From Pseudomonas shahriarae (GTDB lineage Bacteria > Pseudomonadota > Gammaproteobacteria > Pseudomonadales > Pseudomonadaceae), in the NCBI RefSeq assembly GCF_014268455.2, contig NZ_CP077085.1, forward strand, positions 4,195,001-4,259,000: a DNA stretch of 64,000 bases, given 5' to 3'. The position numbers and the translations under genes are program-made. The notes beneath the pieces are model-generated. The model saw only the letters and a program-made list of their open reading frames with translations. It was not told the DNA's origin and did no database searches. Of this stretch, positions 44,238 to 53,108 are shown piece by piece; the stretch's first letter is position 1; every line of letters begins with the position of its first letter.

Positions 44238-45347
44238 TTATTGAACAATCAGTTCGGCGTGCAAGGCGCCGGCTTGTTTGATGGCTTGCAACACGGTGAT
44301 CACTTCACGGGTATTCAGACGCACCTTATTGAGTGCCTGCACCAGATCGCCAACCGTAGCGCCTTCTGCCAGCTTGACCGGGCCATGTTGCTCCTCGGTC
44401 ACATTCAGCTCGGTGTCCGGCACCACGACCGTGCCCACACTCGGCCCGGTACGACCAATCCAGGACGGCTGGGACACCTGGTACTTGGTGCTGATCACCA
44501 CACTGAGTGAGCCCTGGGAAATACTCACCTCACCCAAGCGCACATGCGCGCCCGCCACGACCGTGCCAGTGCGCTCGTTGACCACCACGCGCGCGGCATA
44601 GTCAGGCGCAACGGATACGTTCTCGATGCGGGAAATCAATCGGGGCAAACCTGCCGCACTGCTCAGCGGAACTTCAACCTTCGCCGCATGCACGACTCGC
44701 ACGCCGGGCAATCCCAGCTCACGTGTCAATGCATCGGCAATACGTTGCGCAGTGGTGTAGTCAGGCTCGTTGAGTACCAGTACCAGATTGCGCGCAGAGG
44801 CGTCACTTTCGGTAAAAGCCGAGCGTTCAACGCTGGCTCCTCGGGGAATGCGGCCTACCGTGGGGTGGTTTTTCTGCACCGAGTTTTGGTTGGCTTCAAA
44901 GACATATCCCCCCACCGACATCGGGCCCTGGGCCAGGGCGTAGAGTTTTTCATCGGGCCCATACAACGGCGTCATCAGCAAGGTGCCACCCAACAAGCTG
45001 CGCGCATCGCCCAGGGAAGAAACCTCGACATCCACCTTGTCACCCGTCTCACTGAATGAACGCAGGTTGCCGGTGACCATCACCGCCGCCGTGTTGCGCG
45101 CATTGAGATCCGAGTCCGCCACGTTCACATTGAAATTTTTCAGGGTATTGACCAGCGACTGGCGCGTGGCACGGTTGCGGTCGGTATCCCCCGTACCGGC
45201 CAGTCCTACCACGAGGCCGTAGCCAATAATTGCGTAATCACGCACGCCCTGGATGCGTGTCAGTTCCTTGATCCTTACATCGGCCCATCCCGCAGGCAGC
45301 CAAAGGCTGAGCAACAGACCCAAAAACCCCATCGTCAGCTGTTTCAT
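44238..45347 (-). CDS. flgI: P-ring protein FlgI
   Basis: This 369-residue periplasmic ring protein starts at ATG 45347 (ATGA overlap with the FlgH stop). A signal peptide ends GWA; then come the FlgI motifs KELTRIQGVRDYAIIGYGLV, VGLAGTGDTDRNRATRQSL, NTAAVMVTGNLRSFSETGDK, and GTLLMTPLYGPDEKLYALAQ. The complete P ring implies that the structure crosses the peptidoglycan layer. Confidence 0.94.
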   Translation of the reverse strand: MKQLTMGFLGLLLSLWLPAGWADVRIKELTRIQGVRDYAIIGYGLVVGLAGTGDTDRNRATRQSLVNTLKNFNVNVADSDLNARNTAAVMVTGNLRSFSETGDKVDVEVSSLGDARSLLGGTLLMTPLYGPDEKLYALAQGPMSVGGYVFEANQNSVQKNHPTVGRIPRGASVERSAFTESDASARNLVLVLNEPDYTTAQRIADALTRELGLPGVRVVHAAKVEVPLSSAAGLPRLISRIENVSVAPDYAARVVVNERTGTVVAGAHVRLGEVSISQGSLSVVISTKYQVSQPSWIGRTGPSVGTVVVPDTELNVTEEQHGPVKLAEGATVGDLVQALNKVRLNTREVITVLQAIKQAGALHAELIVQ

Positions 45348-45913
45348 AGGATTCGCAACCACTTGAGGGTTCGGAAAACGATGCTTTGCTTCTGCGCGTC
45401 GGTGATCACCCCATCACCAACAATGTCGATTTGTGCATCGGCCAGGCGGTATGACAACACGGTGTTGTTGTAGGCAATATCATCGGGGCGCACCAAACCA
45501 CTGATACGCACCTGCTGCTTCTCGTCATTGACAGTCACCAATTGCTCACCGCTGACCCGCAGCAAGCCTTCGGGCAGTTGGTCAATGATTCGCACCGACA
45601 CATTAGTGCGGATCTGCCCGCTACGATTGGTCTGGCCTTTGCCGCTGGAGTCGCCTTGCAGGCCGAGGCGGCCTTGATGGTTGTTGTTGTCCCATCCCAG
45701 GCGCGCAGAAATATCGGTACTACTATCGGCCCCTGTCCCGGCTGCGCTTTGCGCCGAGGTCGATTCCACCACCAGAATCGTCAGGGTGTCCCCCACGTGG
45801 TAGCCACGGCGGTCGCCAGTGAGAGAGCGATAGCCATCGGGATTGATCAGGCTTTGCGCGCTGGCGCAAATCGGTAGCAGCACAACCAGCCAAAACGCCT
45901 TAGCGTTGAACAT
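45344..45913 (-). CDS. flgH: L-ring protein FlgH, atypical lipobox
   Basis: This 189-residue outer-membrane ring protein is recognised by DRRGYHVGDTLTILVVESTS, SAQSAAGTGADSSTDISARL and the C-terminal YRLADAQIDIVGDGVITDAQ. It starts at ATG 45913, overlapping FlgA by 14 bases. The family is normally a lipoprotein with a consensus L-x-G-C. Here the only cysteine is in LPICASAQ, where Ile precedes Cys, so lipidation is doubtful and a type I cleavage at ASA is possible. The protein is shorter than E. coli FlgH (about 230). Confidence 0.9.
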   Translation of the reverse strand: MFNAKAFWLVVLLPICASAQSLINPDGYRSLTGDRRGYHVGDTLTILVVESTSAQSAAGTGADSSTDISARLGWDNNNHQGRLGLQGDSSGKGQTNRSGQIRTNVSVRIIDQLPEGLLRVSGEQLVTVNDEKQQVRISGLVRPDDIAYNNTVLSYRLADAQIDIVGDGVITDAQKQSIVFRTLKWLRIL

Positions 45914-46598
45914 GGACTTCCCCTTTGCCGGCCACCACTGCCAACAGGCTCGACTCCGCACCGTTGACCAACACGGGGATAGGCTCACCCAGCACGCCGG
46001 GGCGCATCGCCTTGCCCTCGGTGCGCAGCATCAGGCCTGGGCCATAGACCACGACAGTGACGGTGGCATCACGTAGCACCAGCGGTTCGGCTTTCAAGTG
46101 CCGATTGAGAATCGGCATGCCGGCGTTGACCATTTGCCCCAACCACGCCCCCTCCAGGTTGCTGGCCAAATCGTCGGGGGATACTTGCGCGGCAACCACG
46201 TCCAGACGCTCACGGCGTGGCTGGGTATCGCTCAGTGCCTGATCCGTGCGCCCATTGCGGCCATAAACCCAGGCCTGACCCCACGCCTGGACCTTGAACC
46301 AAACTGTCACTTGGCTGGCATGCGTCTGCCCGCATACCGTGCCTTTAAGTTCAACCGCAACGCGGCTGCGCAGGGACGTCGACAACAACCGCACCCGGGG
46401 CGATGCCATGGCCGGCAAGCCACCGATAGGCGTCAGTTGGATATCCAGTTGCTCGTTGGCGAATGCCGGGCGCACGCGCTCAGTGATGTACTGTGCCATC
46501 TGGCTGGGCGTTTGCCCTGTTGCACACTCAAGCGCGTTTGCCTGCCCTCCCCAAAGGCAGACGGCTGCGATAGCGACGCACGTAATCTTCATACTCAT
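45900..46598 (-). CDS. flgA: P-ring assembly chaperone FlgA
   Basis: This 232-residue periplasmic protein has a signal peptide ending ANA. The N-terminal domain is diverged; the C-terminal SAF domain has ERLDVVAAQVSPDDLASNLE, ILNRHLKAEPLVLRDATVTV and VLGEPIPVLV, as in FlgA. Its job is to help FlgI assemble. The ATG at 46598 overlaps the flgG stop (TGATG); 46592 is an alternative. Confidence 0.82.
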   Translation of the reverse strand: MSMKITCVAIAAVCLWGGQANALECATGQTPSQMAQYITERVRPAFANEQLDIQLTPIGGLPAMASPRVRLLSTSLRSRVAVELKGTVCGQTHASQVTVWFKVQAWGQAWVYGRNGRTDQALSDTQPRRERLDVVAAQVSPDDLASNLEGAWLGQMVNAGMPILNRHLKAEPLVLRDATVTVVVYGPGLMLRTEGKAMRPGVLGEPIPVLVNGAESSLLAVVAGKGEVHVQR

Positions 46599-47371
46599 CA
46601 GCGACGCAGGTTATTGATGGTTTCTAGTATCTGATCGCCGGCTTGAAGCAAGCGCGCGTTCATTTGGTAGGCACGTTGCGCCAGTACCAGGCTACTCATC
46701 TCATCAATCAGGTTGACGTTGGACATCTCGACATACCCCTGCAACAGCACGCCTTGGCCATCCCGGCCGGGTTCGGCGTAGATCGCTTCACCGCTGGTTT
46801 GAGAAGGTCGGTACAGACCATCGCTGAGCTTTTTCAGTCCATCGGCACTGGCAAACTTCGCCAGCTGTACTTGGCCGACGGTAATCACCTCTCCCGTCTC
46901 GACAACGGTCGCCTGCACCGAACCGTCTTGTTTGATCACCAGGTTGCGCGCATCAGGCGGCACTCGAAGGTCCGCTGTCAGGACTTGGCCGGTGTTCATC
47001 GCCAACTGTCCGTCAGTGTTCAAATGAAAGCGACCGGCACGGCTATAGGCCAATTCACCCGTTGGCAATTCGACTTCAAAAAAACCATCGCCCTGGATGG
47101 CCAGATCCAACTCGTTACCGGTCTGGCGCACTGCGCCCGGACTGAACACCTGAGTGGGCTCCGACGCCTGGATGCCTGCACCGGACAGCAGGTTTTCGGT
47201 CATGCCGCCGCCGTCATCCCGCGTGCCAACGTCACGCACCATGTCATGGAAATTGACCTGGCTACGCTTGTAGCCAATCGTCTGCATATTGGCCACGTTA
47301 TTGGAAATACTGTCGATCCAGGCCTGGTTCGCGGATAAGCCGGAACTGGCAATACTCAATGCATCAATCAC
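46598..47371 (-). CDS. flgG: Distal rod protein FlgG
   Basis: This 257-residue distal rod protein has the N-terminal IASSGLSANQAWIDSISNNV then ANMQTIGYKRSQVNF and the C-terminal EMSNVNLIDEMSSLVLAQRA plus YQMNARLLQAGDQILETINN signatures. The length is that of canonical FlgG, suggesting the rod spans the whole periplasm. Confidence 0.94.
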   Translation of the reverse strand: MIDALSIASSGLSANQAWIDSISNNVANMQTIGYKRSQVNFHDMVRDVGTRDDGGGMTENLLSGAGIQASEPTQVFSPGAVRQTGNELDLAIQGDGFFEVELPTGELAYSRAGRFHLNTDGQLAMNTGQVLTADLRVPPDARNLVIKQDGSVQATVVETGEVITVGQVQLAKFASADGLKKLSDGLYRPSQTSGEAIYAEPGRDGQGVLLQGYVEMSNVNLIDEMSSLVLAQRAYQMNARLLQAGDQILETINNLRR

Positions 47372-47386
47372 ACCCGCACTCCCTGG

Positions 47387-48097
47387 TCAGTCCTTGCCCA
47401 ATTGATTGATCCCGCTGTTCAGCAAACCGTCGTAGGCCGACAAGGCGCGCTGCAGGGTCTCGACGTGTCGCGATACTTCCATCATCTTCACCATGTCTGT
47501 GCCCATGGCGGCGTTGGAGCGCTCTAAAAGACCCTGGTGCACCACGTATTGCGTGGCAGGTTGCCAGGCGACGTCCATCGAATAGAGCCCGGCCCCACGG
47601 GAAACCAGATCGCTGGCCCGTTCAATACGTACCAGACTGAGTTGCCCTACCGGGGTGTCGTCCACGCTCACTTCACCCAGGCTGCTCACCTTCACCACAC
47701 CGCCGGCGACCTGAATGGGACCGCCCTGGCCGAGCACAGGATGGCCGGCATGGCTAACAAGGAAGCCCTGATTGTCGACCTGGAAACGTCCATCTCGGGT
47801 CAGCGCCGCGCCTTGTGGGGTGTTCACGGCAAACCAAGCATCGCCGGACAGCGCGAAATCTGTCACGCGCCCGGTGTACTGCAGCGCACCGCCATCGGTA
47901 TTGATCGATGTCTGGGTTTGCAGGCCATCAAGCCCGACGGCTACGCCAGAGGCGGGTTGCCCCAATGCCTGGACGCTGAACGCGCGCCCGGCCTTGTAGC
48001 CGGTGGTGTTGGCATTGGCGACGTTCTGCGATACCTCCTTCAAGGTATCGATATCCCGCTGGATCACCCCGGCCAGTTGCATGATCATGTCGCTCAT
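47387..48097 (-). CDS. flgF: Proximal rod protein FlgF
   Basis: This 236-residue rod protein starts at ATG 48097 (ATGA overlap with the FlhA stop). The N-terminal helix DIDTLKEVSQNVANANTTGY and C-terminal ERSNAAMGTDMVKMMEVSRH then VETLQRALSAYDGLLNSGIN are FlgF-like, with SRDGRFQVDNQGFL-like core strand (LTRDGRFQVDNQGFLV). It is placed next to flhA rather than next to flgE, an unusual gene order. Confidence 0.9.
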   Translation of the reverse strand: MSDMIMQLAGVIQRDIDTLKEVSQNVANANTTGYKAGRAFSVQALGQPASGVAVGLDGLQTQTSINTDGGALQYTGRVTDFALSGDAWFAVNTPQGAALTRDGRFQVDNQGFLVSHAGHPVLGQGGPIQVAGGVVKVSSLGEVSVDDTPVGQLSLVRIERASDLVSRGAGLYSMDVAWQPATQYVVHQGLLERSNAAMGTDMVKMMEVSRHVETLQRALSAYDGLLNSGINQLGKD

Positions 48098-50175
48098 GCC
48101 GACTCCAGACTGGGGAACCCAGGCAAATCAATCATTCCGGCGGATGTCACGCGAGCATGCTGACCGACTTCGCTGACCGACAGCACAGCCATATGCGGCA
48201 CCGCCCGTGACATGAATGCGCGCAATACCCGCCTTAATGGCGCGGCACACAACAATACTGGCTGCTTGTTATCACCCAACTGACGCTCCGCTTCACGGGC
48301 CACAGTGGTGACGAACCGTTCCAATTCCTGAGCCGGCAGCAATGCGCTTTGCTGGCCCTCACGCGGTCGGGATGCGGCAAGCATGTAGCCTTCCAGTTGA
48401 GGGGCGATGGTCAACACGTTGAGATCACCGTTTTTGTCCACCAGGCGCTCATACAGCGCAGCACCCAGCCGTTCACGTACACGCTCTGCCAGGTCTTCCG
48501 CGTTTTTGTTAGTCCGCCCAGCATCCACCAGCACCTCAAGGATGGTTTCCAGGTTGCGCACCGGCACTTGTTCACGCAGGAGCAATTGCAAGACGCGCTG
48601 AATATCGGAATAACTGAGGACTTGGGGGATCAGCTCATCCACCAGGCTACCCAACGCGGCACGCTTGCTTTCCACCAGACGCTCGGTCTCTGCGCGGGTG
48701 AGAAAATCAGGGGCGTAGCGTCGGGCAAGTTCGGAGAGGTGTGTCAACAGCACTGTGTCCGGCTCAACCAGCGTATAGCCGCTCATTCGTGCCTGGTTGC
48801 GTAACGCTTGGTCTATCCAAAGGGCCTGGAGGCCATAAGTAGGCTCCTTGGTTTCGCGCCCTTCCAGCGCCGCCGCCGCACCACCTGGGTTGATGGCCAG
48901 CAACTTGTCGAACTCCAACTCACCGTTGGCCACCACCGCGCCCTGGACACAGACCTGATAGGTGCCTGGCAGCAGTTTCTTCTCCGCGTGCACACTCAGT
49001 TGCGGCAGGGCAAAACCGTAATCCCGGGCGAACTGTTTGCGAAGGTTGTCGATACGCAAGCTGAGGGTACTGGTGGCCGCCAAAACCTGTGCCGCCAAGT
49101 CATTGCTCAGGCGCAGTTCAAACGCATCGCTGCTCATCAGCGCGTAGATATCATCCGAGGCAGTATCGGCCTGGGTTTGCGTCCCCTCTGACGCCGATTC
49201 GCCCTTGGCCTTACGCTGCAACTGGCGGAATGAATAGCCAGCCGCTACGGCAAACGCCAGAAACAGCATCAGCAACGGCACCAATGGCAGGCCCGGCATC
49301 ATCGCTAGCAACAGCGTGACGATCGCCACCACCACCAGTGTCTTGGGGTAGGCCGAGACCTGTCGACCCAGTTCCGGCCCCAGGCGTGCGTCGGTAGCGG
49401 CGCGGGTAATGATGATGCCGGCGGCCACCGCGATGATGAGCGATGGAATCTGCGTGACGATACCGTCACCGACCGTCAACAGAGTGTAGTGGTGCAGTGC
49501 ATCGCCCCAACTCTGTCCCTTTTGCAAAATGCCTACCGACAGGCCGCCAATGATGTTGATCGCAATGATGACAATCCCGGCGATCGCATCGCCCTTTACG
49601 AACTTAGATGCGCCATCCATTGCGCCGTAGAAATTTGACTCGCGCTCCAACTGGCCGCGGCGCCGCTTGGCCTCATCCTGGTCGATGATGCCCATGTTCA
49701 GGTCGGCATCGATGCTCATCTGTTTGCCTGGCAGCGAGTCGAGAGTAAAGCGCGCGGCCACCTCCGCGACCCGTTGTGCGCCACTGGTGACCACCACGTA
49801 TTGCACCACCACCAGAATCAGGAACACCACGAAGCCGATCACGTAATTGCCACCGACCACGTGGGTACCGATCGCGGCAATAACCTGGCCGGCATCACCG
49901 TCCGCGAGAATCAGCCGCGTCGCAGAGATGTTCAGTGCTAGACGAAACAAGGTGGTCATCAGTAGTAGCGAAGGGAATGTTGAGAAGCTCAAGGGCTTGT
50001 CGATGTCGAAGGTCACCAGCAACACCAACAGTGCGACAGCGAAGTTGGTCAGCAGCAACAGGTCGAGCAACCAGGTAGGAATCGGTGTGAACAGCACCAG
50101 CAAAATGCCAATGATGGCGACTGCTAACAGCAGGTCGCTGCTTTCCGACAGTGCGCGCGTCCAGAATGGCTTCAT
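48094..50175 (-). CDS. flhA: Export gate ring protein FlhA
   Basis: This 693-residue protein is the largest export-gate component. Eight or so transmembrane helices occupy residues 15-320, including the FHIPEP stretch DADLNMGIIDQDEAKRRRGQ then LERESNFYGAMDGASKFVKG, which is diagnostic. The cytosolic C-terminal half has the usual four subdomains (e.g. VLQLLLREQVPVRNLETILE). The ATG at 50175 overlaps the FlhB stop. Full length. Confidence 0.95.
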   Translation of the reverse strand: MKPFWTRALSESSDLLLAVAIIGILLVLFTPIPTWLLDLLLLTNFAVALLVLLVTFDIDKPLSFSTFPSLLLMTTLFRLALNISATRLILADGDAGQVIAAIGTHVVGGNYVIGFVVFLILVVVQYVVVTSGAQRVAEVAARFTLDSLPGKQMSIDADLNMGIIDQDEAKRRRGQLERESNFYGAMDGASKFVKGDAIAGIVIIAINIIGGLSVGILQKGQSWGDALHHYTLLTVGDGIVTQIPSLIIAVAAGIIITRAATDARLGPELGRQVSAYPKTLVVVAIVTLLLAMMPGLPLVPLLMLFLAFAVAAGYSFRQLQRKAKGESASEGTQTQADTASDDIYALMSSDAFELRLSNDLAAQVLAATSTLSLRIDNLRKQFARDYGFALPQLSVHAEKKLLPGTYQVCVQGAVVANGELEFDKLLAINPGGAAAALEGRETKEPTYGLQALWIDQALRNQARMSGYTLVEPDTVLLTHLSELARRYAPDFLTRAETERLVESKRAALGSLVDELIPQVLSYSDIQRVLQLLLREQVPVRNLETILEVLVDAGRTNKNAEDLAERVRERLGAALYERLVDKNGDLNVLTIAPQLEGYMLAASRPREGQQSALLPAQELERFVTTVAREAERQLGDNKQPVLLCAAPLRRVLRAFMSRAVPHMAVLSVSEVGQHARVTSAGMIDLPGFPSLESA

Positions 50176-51245
50176 GGGCTCAGCACCTTATTGCCCGACA
50201 GAGCAATAACCCAGCGATAGACGCGTGCGACATCGGTCTGTGTGATATCCGGAATCGCTGAATCGACCCGCGCCAGTGCGTGCAGGGTACGCGCCAACGG
50301 CGGACGGCGCAGGATTGGCACCTGGTGCTTGCGTGCCATCTGGCAGATACGCTGGGCATGAAAGCCACGTCCGATAGCCAGCACCTTGGGCGCAAGCATC
50401 GTTGCCGGACGGTATTGCAGGGCCACGGCGTAGTGGGTTGGGTTGGTGATGATGACATCAGCATCTTTGACTTGCCCCAGTGCGGACGCTTTTTTCAGCA
50501 GGTCCTGCTGGATGCCTTTACGCTTGGAGCGAACCTCGGGATCACCTTCGCGGCGCTTGTGTTCATCCTTGGTCTCGCGCTTGCTCATGCGCATTTGCCG
50601 GCCAAATTCGCGACGCGAATACCACACATCAAACAGCGCGGCAGCCGCCATGATCGACAACACGGTAAAACCCAATTGCATCAGCAATTGCTTGCCGGCC
50701 AGGGGCAGTTCCATAGGAGAGACCGTCGCCATGCCCAACAGGCGCGGCAAAAGACTTTGGAATAGGTAATACAGCACCAGCGCAAACAGCCCACCCTTGA
50801 CCAGTACCTTGAGCAACTCAACAAACATACGCCGCGAGAAAATGCGCTTGAGACCCTGGATGGGGTTAAGCCGCTTGAAGTCAGGCTTGATTGCGAAGGC
50901 CGAAAACACCGGCCCGCTGAACAACAGATTGGCCAAGACGGCCACCAACACCAAGGCACCGATCAGTGGCAGAAAGGCATACACCACCTGTCTCACGCTG
51001 TAGCCGCCCTGCTCGCCCAGATAGCCAAAGCTGGTCCCCAGTTGTCCTGCGTTGGCTAACCACCAATGGGTGTGGGCAGCGATCACACTGGCAAGCGGCG
51101 CGGCGATGGCCGAGAACACCATCAGGAACGTCAGGATCATGGCGAACGACAACAGGTCCGGGCTGCGCGGCACCTGGCCTTTCTTGCGCGCCTCCTCGAG
51201 TTTGTAGGGGGTAGCCTCTTCACTCTTGTCCTGTTGATCGCTCAT
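50172..51245 (-). CDS. flhB: Export gate switch protein FlhB
   Basis: This 357-residue protein starts at ATG 51245. The N-terminal SDQQDKSEEATPYKLEEARK is the FlhB signature, then four transmembrane helices, then the cytosolic domain with the autocleavage NPTH in DADVIITNPTHYAVALQYRP. Cleavage there allows switching from hook to later substrates; its retention suggests that substrate switching still occurs, although no late substrate is encoded nearby. Confidence 0.95.
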   Translation of the reverse strand: MSDQQDKSEEATPYKLEEARKKGQVPRSPDLLSFAMILTFLMVFSAIAAPLASVIAAHTHWWLANAGQLGTSFGYLGEQGGYSVRQVVYAFLPLIGALVLVAVLANLLFSGPVFSAFAIKPDFKRLNPIQGLKRIFSRRMFVELLKVLVKGGLFALVLYYLFQSLLPRLLGMATVSPMELPLAGKQLLMQLGFTVLSIMAAAALFDVWYSRREFGRQMRMSKRETKDEHKRREGDPEVRSKRKGIQQDLLKKASALGQVKDADVIITNPTHYAVALQYRPATMLAPKVLAIGRGFHAQRICQMARKHQVPILRRPPLARTLHALARVDSAIPDITQTDVARVYRWVIALSGNKVLSP

Positions 51246-51985
51246 GGTACACCTGCCAGGGAAAGCGCGAATCGCAACGCGTTTTCGATCAACAGCGGCA
51301 CGCGCTGAACAATGATCGGCAGTGTCAGGATCAGGATAAATACGCCGACGCCGAGTTTGATCGGCAACGAAAGGAAATAGACATTGGCCTGCGGCATCGA
51401 GCGAGAGAGCAGCGCAAAGGCAGTGTCGATCAACCACAGCCCAAGGATAACGGGCACAACGATCATGAACGCCAACAGAAATTGCTGGATCAGAATGCCT
51501 ATGATCGGCCCCGAGAAAGTCATCAGAGAAACACTGCCGGGAGGTACCGCGACCAGTAGCAGACTGAAGACGCGCAGCAAGTCGTGATGCAGGTTCAACG
51601 TGACGAACAGGATACCCAAAGTCCAGACCAGCACTTCAGCGACCAGGCCGGTCATATTGGAAGTGCCCGGGTCGAACACCCCGGCGGCATTCAGGCCGAT
51701 CTGGGTGTCGATGAGCTTACCTGCCATGTCCAGGCCGGCATGGGCTGCATGAAAACCGAAGGCCATCAACGCCCCCAGCATTAACTCGCCGAGTACCGAC
51801 GATAGGCTCAATGCAGGCATGCCAGTCACATTCAAAGAACTGGCCAGGACGGCCGATAAGACCAATCCCAGCAACACCCGAACGGTCATGGGCAATCGCG
51901 AGAAAAATACAATAGGGGCGACAACAAGCAGCGGCGCCAGCCTCATGAAGATGAGGAGCAGATTGGCCATGTAGGGCGTCAACAC
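51242..51985 (-). CDS. fliR: Export gate protein FliR
   Basis: This protein of about 247 residues has five to six hydrophobic helices: LLLIFMRLAPLLVVAPIVFF, RLPMTVRVLLGLVLSAVLAS, and the later QQFLLAFMIVVPVILGLWL. The D-T-A-F-A-L-L-S-R-S-M-P-Q-A-N-V-Y-F loop is FliR-like. The best start is GTG 51985, two bases after the FliQ stop; ATG 51970 is the alternative. Confidence 0.92.
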   Translation of the reverse strand: MLTPYMANLLLIFMRLAPLLVVAPIVFFSRLPMTVRVLLGLVLSAVLASSLNVTGMPALSLSSVLGELMLGALMAFGFHAAHAGLDMAGKLIDTQIGLNAAGVFDPGTSNMTGLVAEVLVWTLGILFVTLNLHHDLLRVFSLLLVAVPPGSVSLMTFSGPIIGILIQQFLLAFMIVVPVILGLWLIDTAFALLSRSMPQANVYFLSLPIKLGVGVFILILTLPIIVQRVPLLIENALRFALSLAGVP

Positions 51986-51987
51986 GG

Positions 51988-52251
51988 CTAGAAACCAGCA
52001 GCCTGAGTGAGTGCACTCAGCGCAAACTGCTTGAGGATCGTCAGCATCCAACCGCCCAAAACCAACAGCATCACGACGGTGATGATCAGTTTAGGGATGA
52101 ACGTGAGGGTCATTTCCTGGATCTGCGTGGCCACCTGAAGAATGCTGACCAACAGGCCGATGATCAGGATCGCCAATAGCAAAGGGGCGGCAACCAGGGC
52201 TGCAGTGAGCAGCGCTTCCTTGAGCGCGTACAGCATGAAATCCTGTGTCAT
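51988..52251 (-). CDS. fliQ: Export gate protein FliQ, first gene of the operon
   Basis: This 87-residue protein of two transmembrane helices starts at ATG 52251 with MTQDFMLYALKEALLTAALV, a typical FliQ N-terminus. It has the LLVSILQVATQIQEMTLTFI then PKLIITVVMLLVL core. Being first, its upstream region (52252-52613) should hold the promoter of the long operon that ends at the sigma factor. Confidence 0.93.
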   Translation of the reverse strand: MTQDFMLYALKEALLTAALVAAPLLLAILIIGLLVSILQVATQIQEMTLTFIPKLIITVVMLLVLGGWMLTILKQFALSALTQAAGF

Positions 52252-52613
52252 CCATGTCCCCAGGTAGCGCATTTTGATCCGGAGACATCACATGCCATCC
52301 AGCGTTCCATGGCTAGTAGCCATTATTTTGGTGGCTGATCATAGCCATTCCTGAAGTCGCGAAACAAGAGAGTGTGGAGGAATAATCAAGAATATTTTTT
52401 TACGCTACTTTTGAATAGCGCGGCACGCTTAAGCCCCCCCAAAAAAAACGGTCCACGTTGGCACGATGCGACCTGCAATCGACAGCGAAAACGCTTGGCT
52501 TTGAAGCTATGACAAACGCTCATGCCATTTACCCCCTGGGCTTTCCAAGTCATTCACTCGGCCTGAAGATCGCACTAGAGCTATCGTCAATGGGTGAAAG
52601 CGTTGTTCTGCAT
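52252..52613 (-). promoter_or_regulatory. Upstream region of the flagellum-like operon
   Basis: These 362 bases have no credible gene. On the minus strand a possible sigma-70 pair, TTGTTT (52367-52362) and TATGAT (52343-52338), has an 18-base spacer and lies about 90 bases before fliQ. A C7A8 (T8G7 on the minus strand) homopolymer tract is at 52434-52448, and CGCTA-N8-TAGCG at 52402-52419 is a small inverted repeat. No convincing sigma-54 or sigma-28 promoter was found. Confidence 0.35.
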
Positions 52614-53054
52614 TTACAGCTTTGCCCGTGTTTTTAGAAAGTTCAGGTAATGCGAGCTTTCATTCGCGAAAATCTCTGGCCCCGCCCCCATGTAAGCACG
52701 CATCAATTCATCAGCCGCACTGTTCTCTTGTCCCTCATCGAGATAAACCTGCCCAAGACGCAAGTGCAAAAATGGGTTACCGATACCGTTAGGACAAGTC
52801 ATTGCATACTGCAATGCATCACGCCCAGAGCCTTTGTAACCAGACAGAAAACACGCATCTGCTATTGCGGCTAAAATCCAAGTAGAGGCTTCCCAGTTAT
52901 TTTTAGGTTCGGGAACTGATCGCCAGGCACTGTTGTACTGGGCCATTGCCTTCTCATAGCTCCCTTGCTCAGCCAGCATGTCACCGAAACGGCAATATTC
53001 TTTTAGTTTCTCATCCAGAACGACATCAAGCTCAGCACTCATATTGACATCCAT
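52614..53054 (-). CDS. TPR-repeat protein, possible immunity protein
   Basis: This 146-residue soluble helical protein has TPR-like segments (LAEQGSYEKAMAQYNSAWRS, DACFLSGYKGSGRDALQYAM, HLRLGQVYLDEGQENSAADE). Such small TPR proteins are common as immunity genes behind polymorphic toxins. It is the last of the string after the RHS gene. ATG 53042 is an alternative start. The toxin it counters is unknown; a direct pairing with the LHH nuclease is not implied because the SMI1 gene lies closer. Confidence 0.65.
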   Translation of the reverse strand: MDVNMSAELDVVLDEKLKEYCRFGDMLAEQGSYEKAMAQYNSAWRSVPEPKNNWEASTWILAAIADACFLSGYKGSGRDALQYAMTCPNGIGNPFLHLRLGQVYLDEGQENSAADELMRAYMGAGPEIFANESSHYLNFLKTRAKL

Positions 53055-53108
53055 TTAAGCCACATTAAGGCGCTCGAAAAATGCAAAAATAACCAAGGTC
53101 AAATCACA

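Noticed and set aside
52402..52419. Terminator for the RHS/immunity region
   Set aside because: The 5-bp hairpin is weak and is followed by A-rich, not T-rich, sequence in the direction of transcription.
52440..52480. Possible sigma-54 promoter (TTGGCACG...) near 52457
   Set aside because: It is on the plus strand, facing away from fliQ, and the GG-to-GC distance is wrong.
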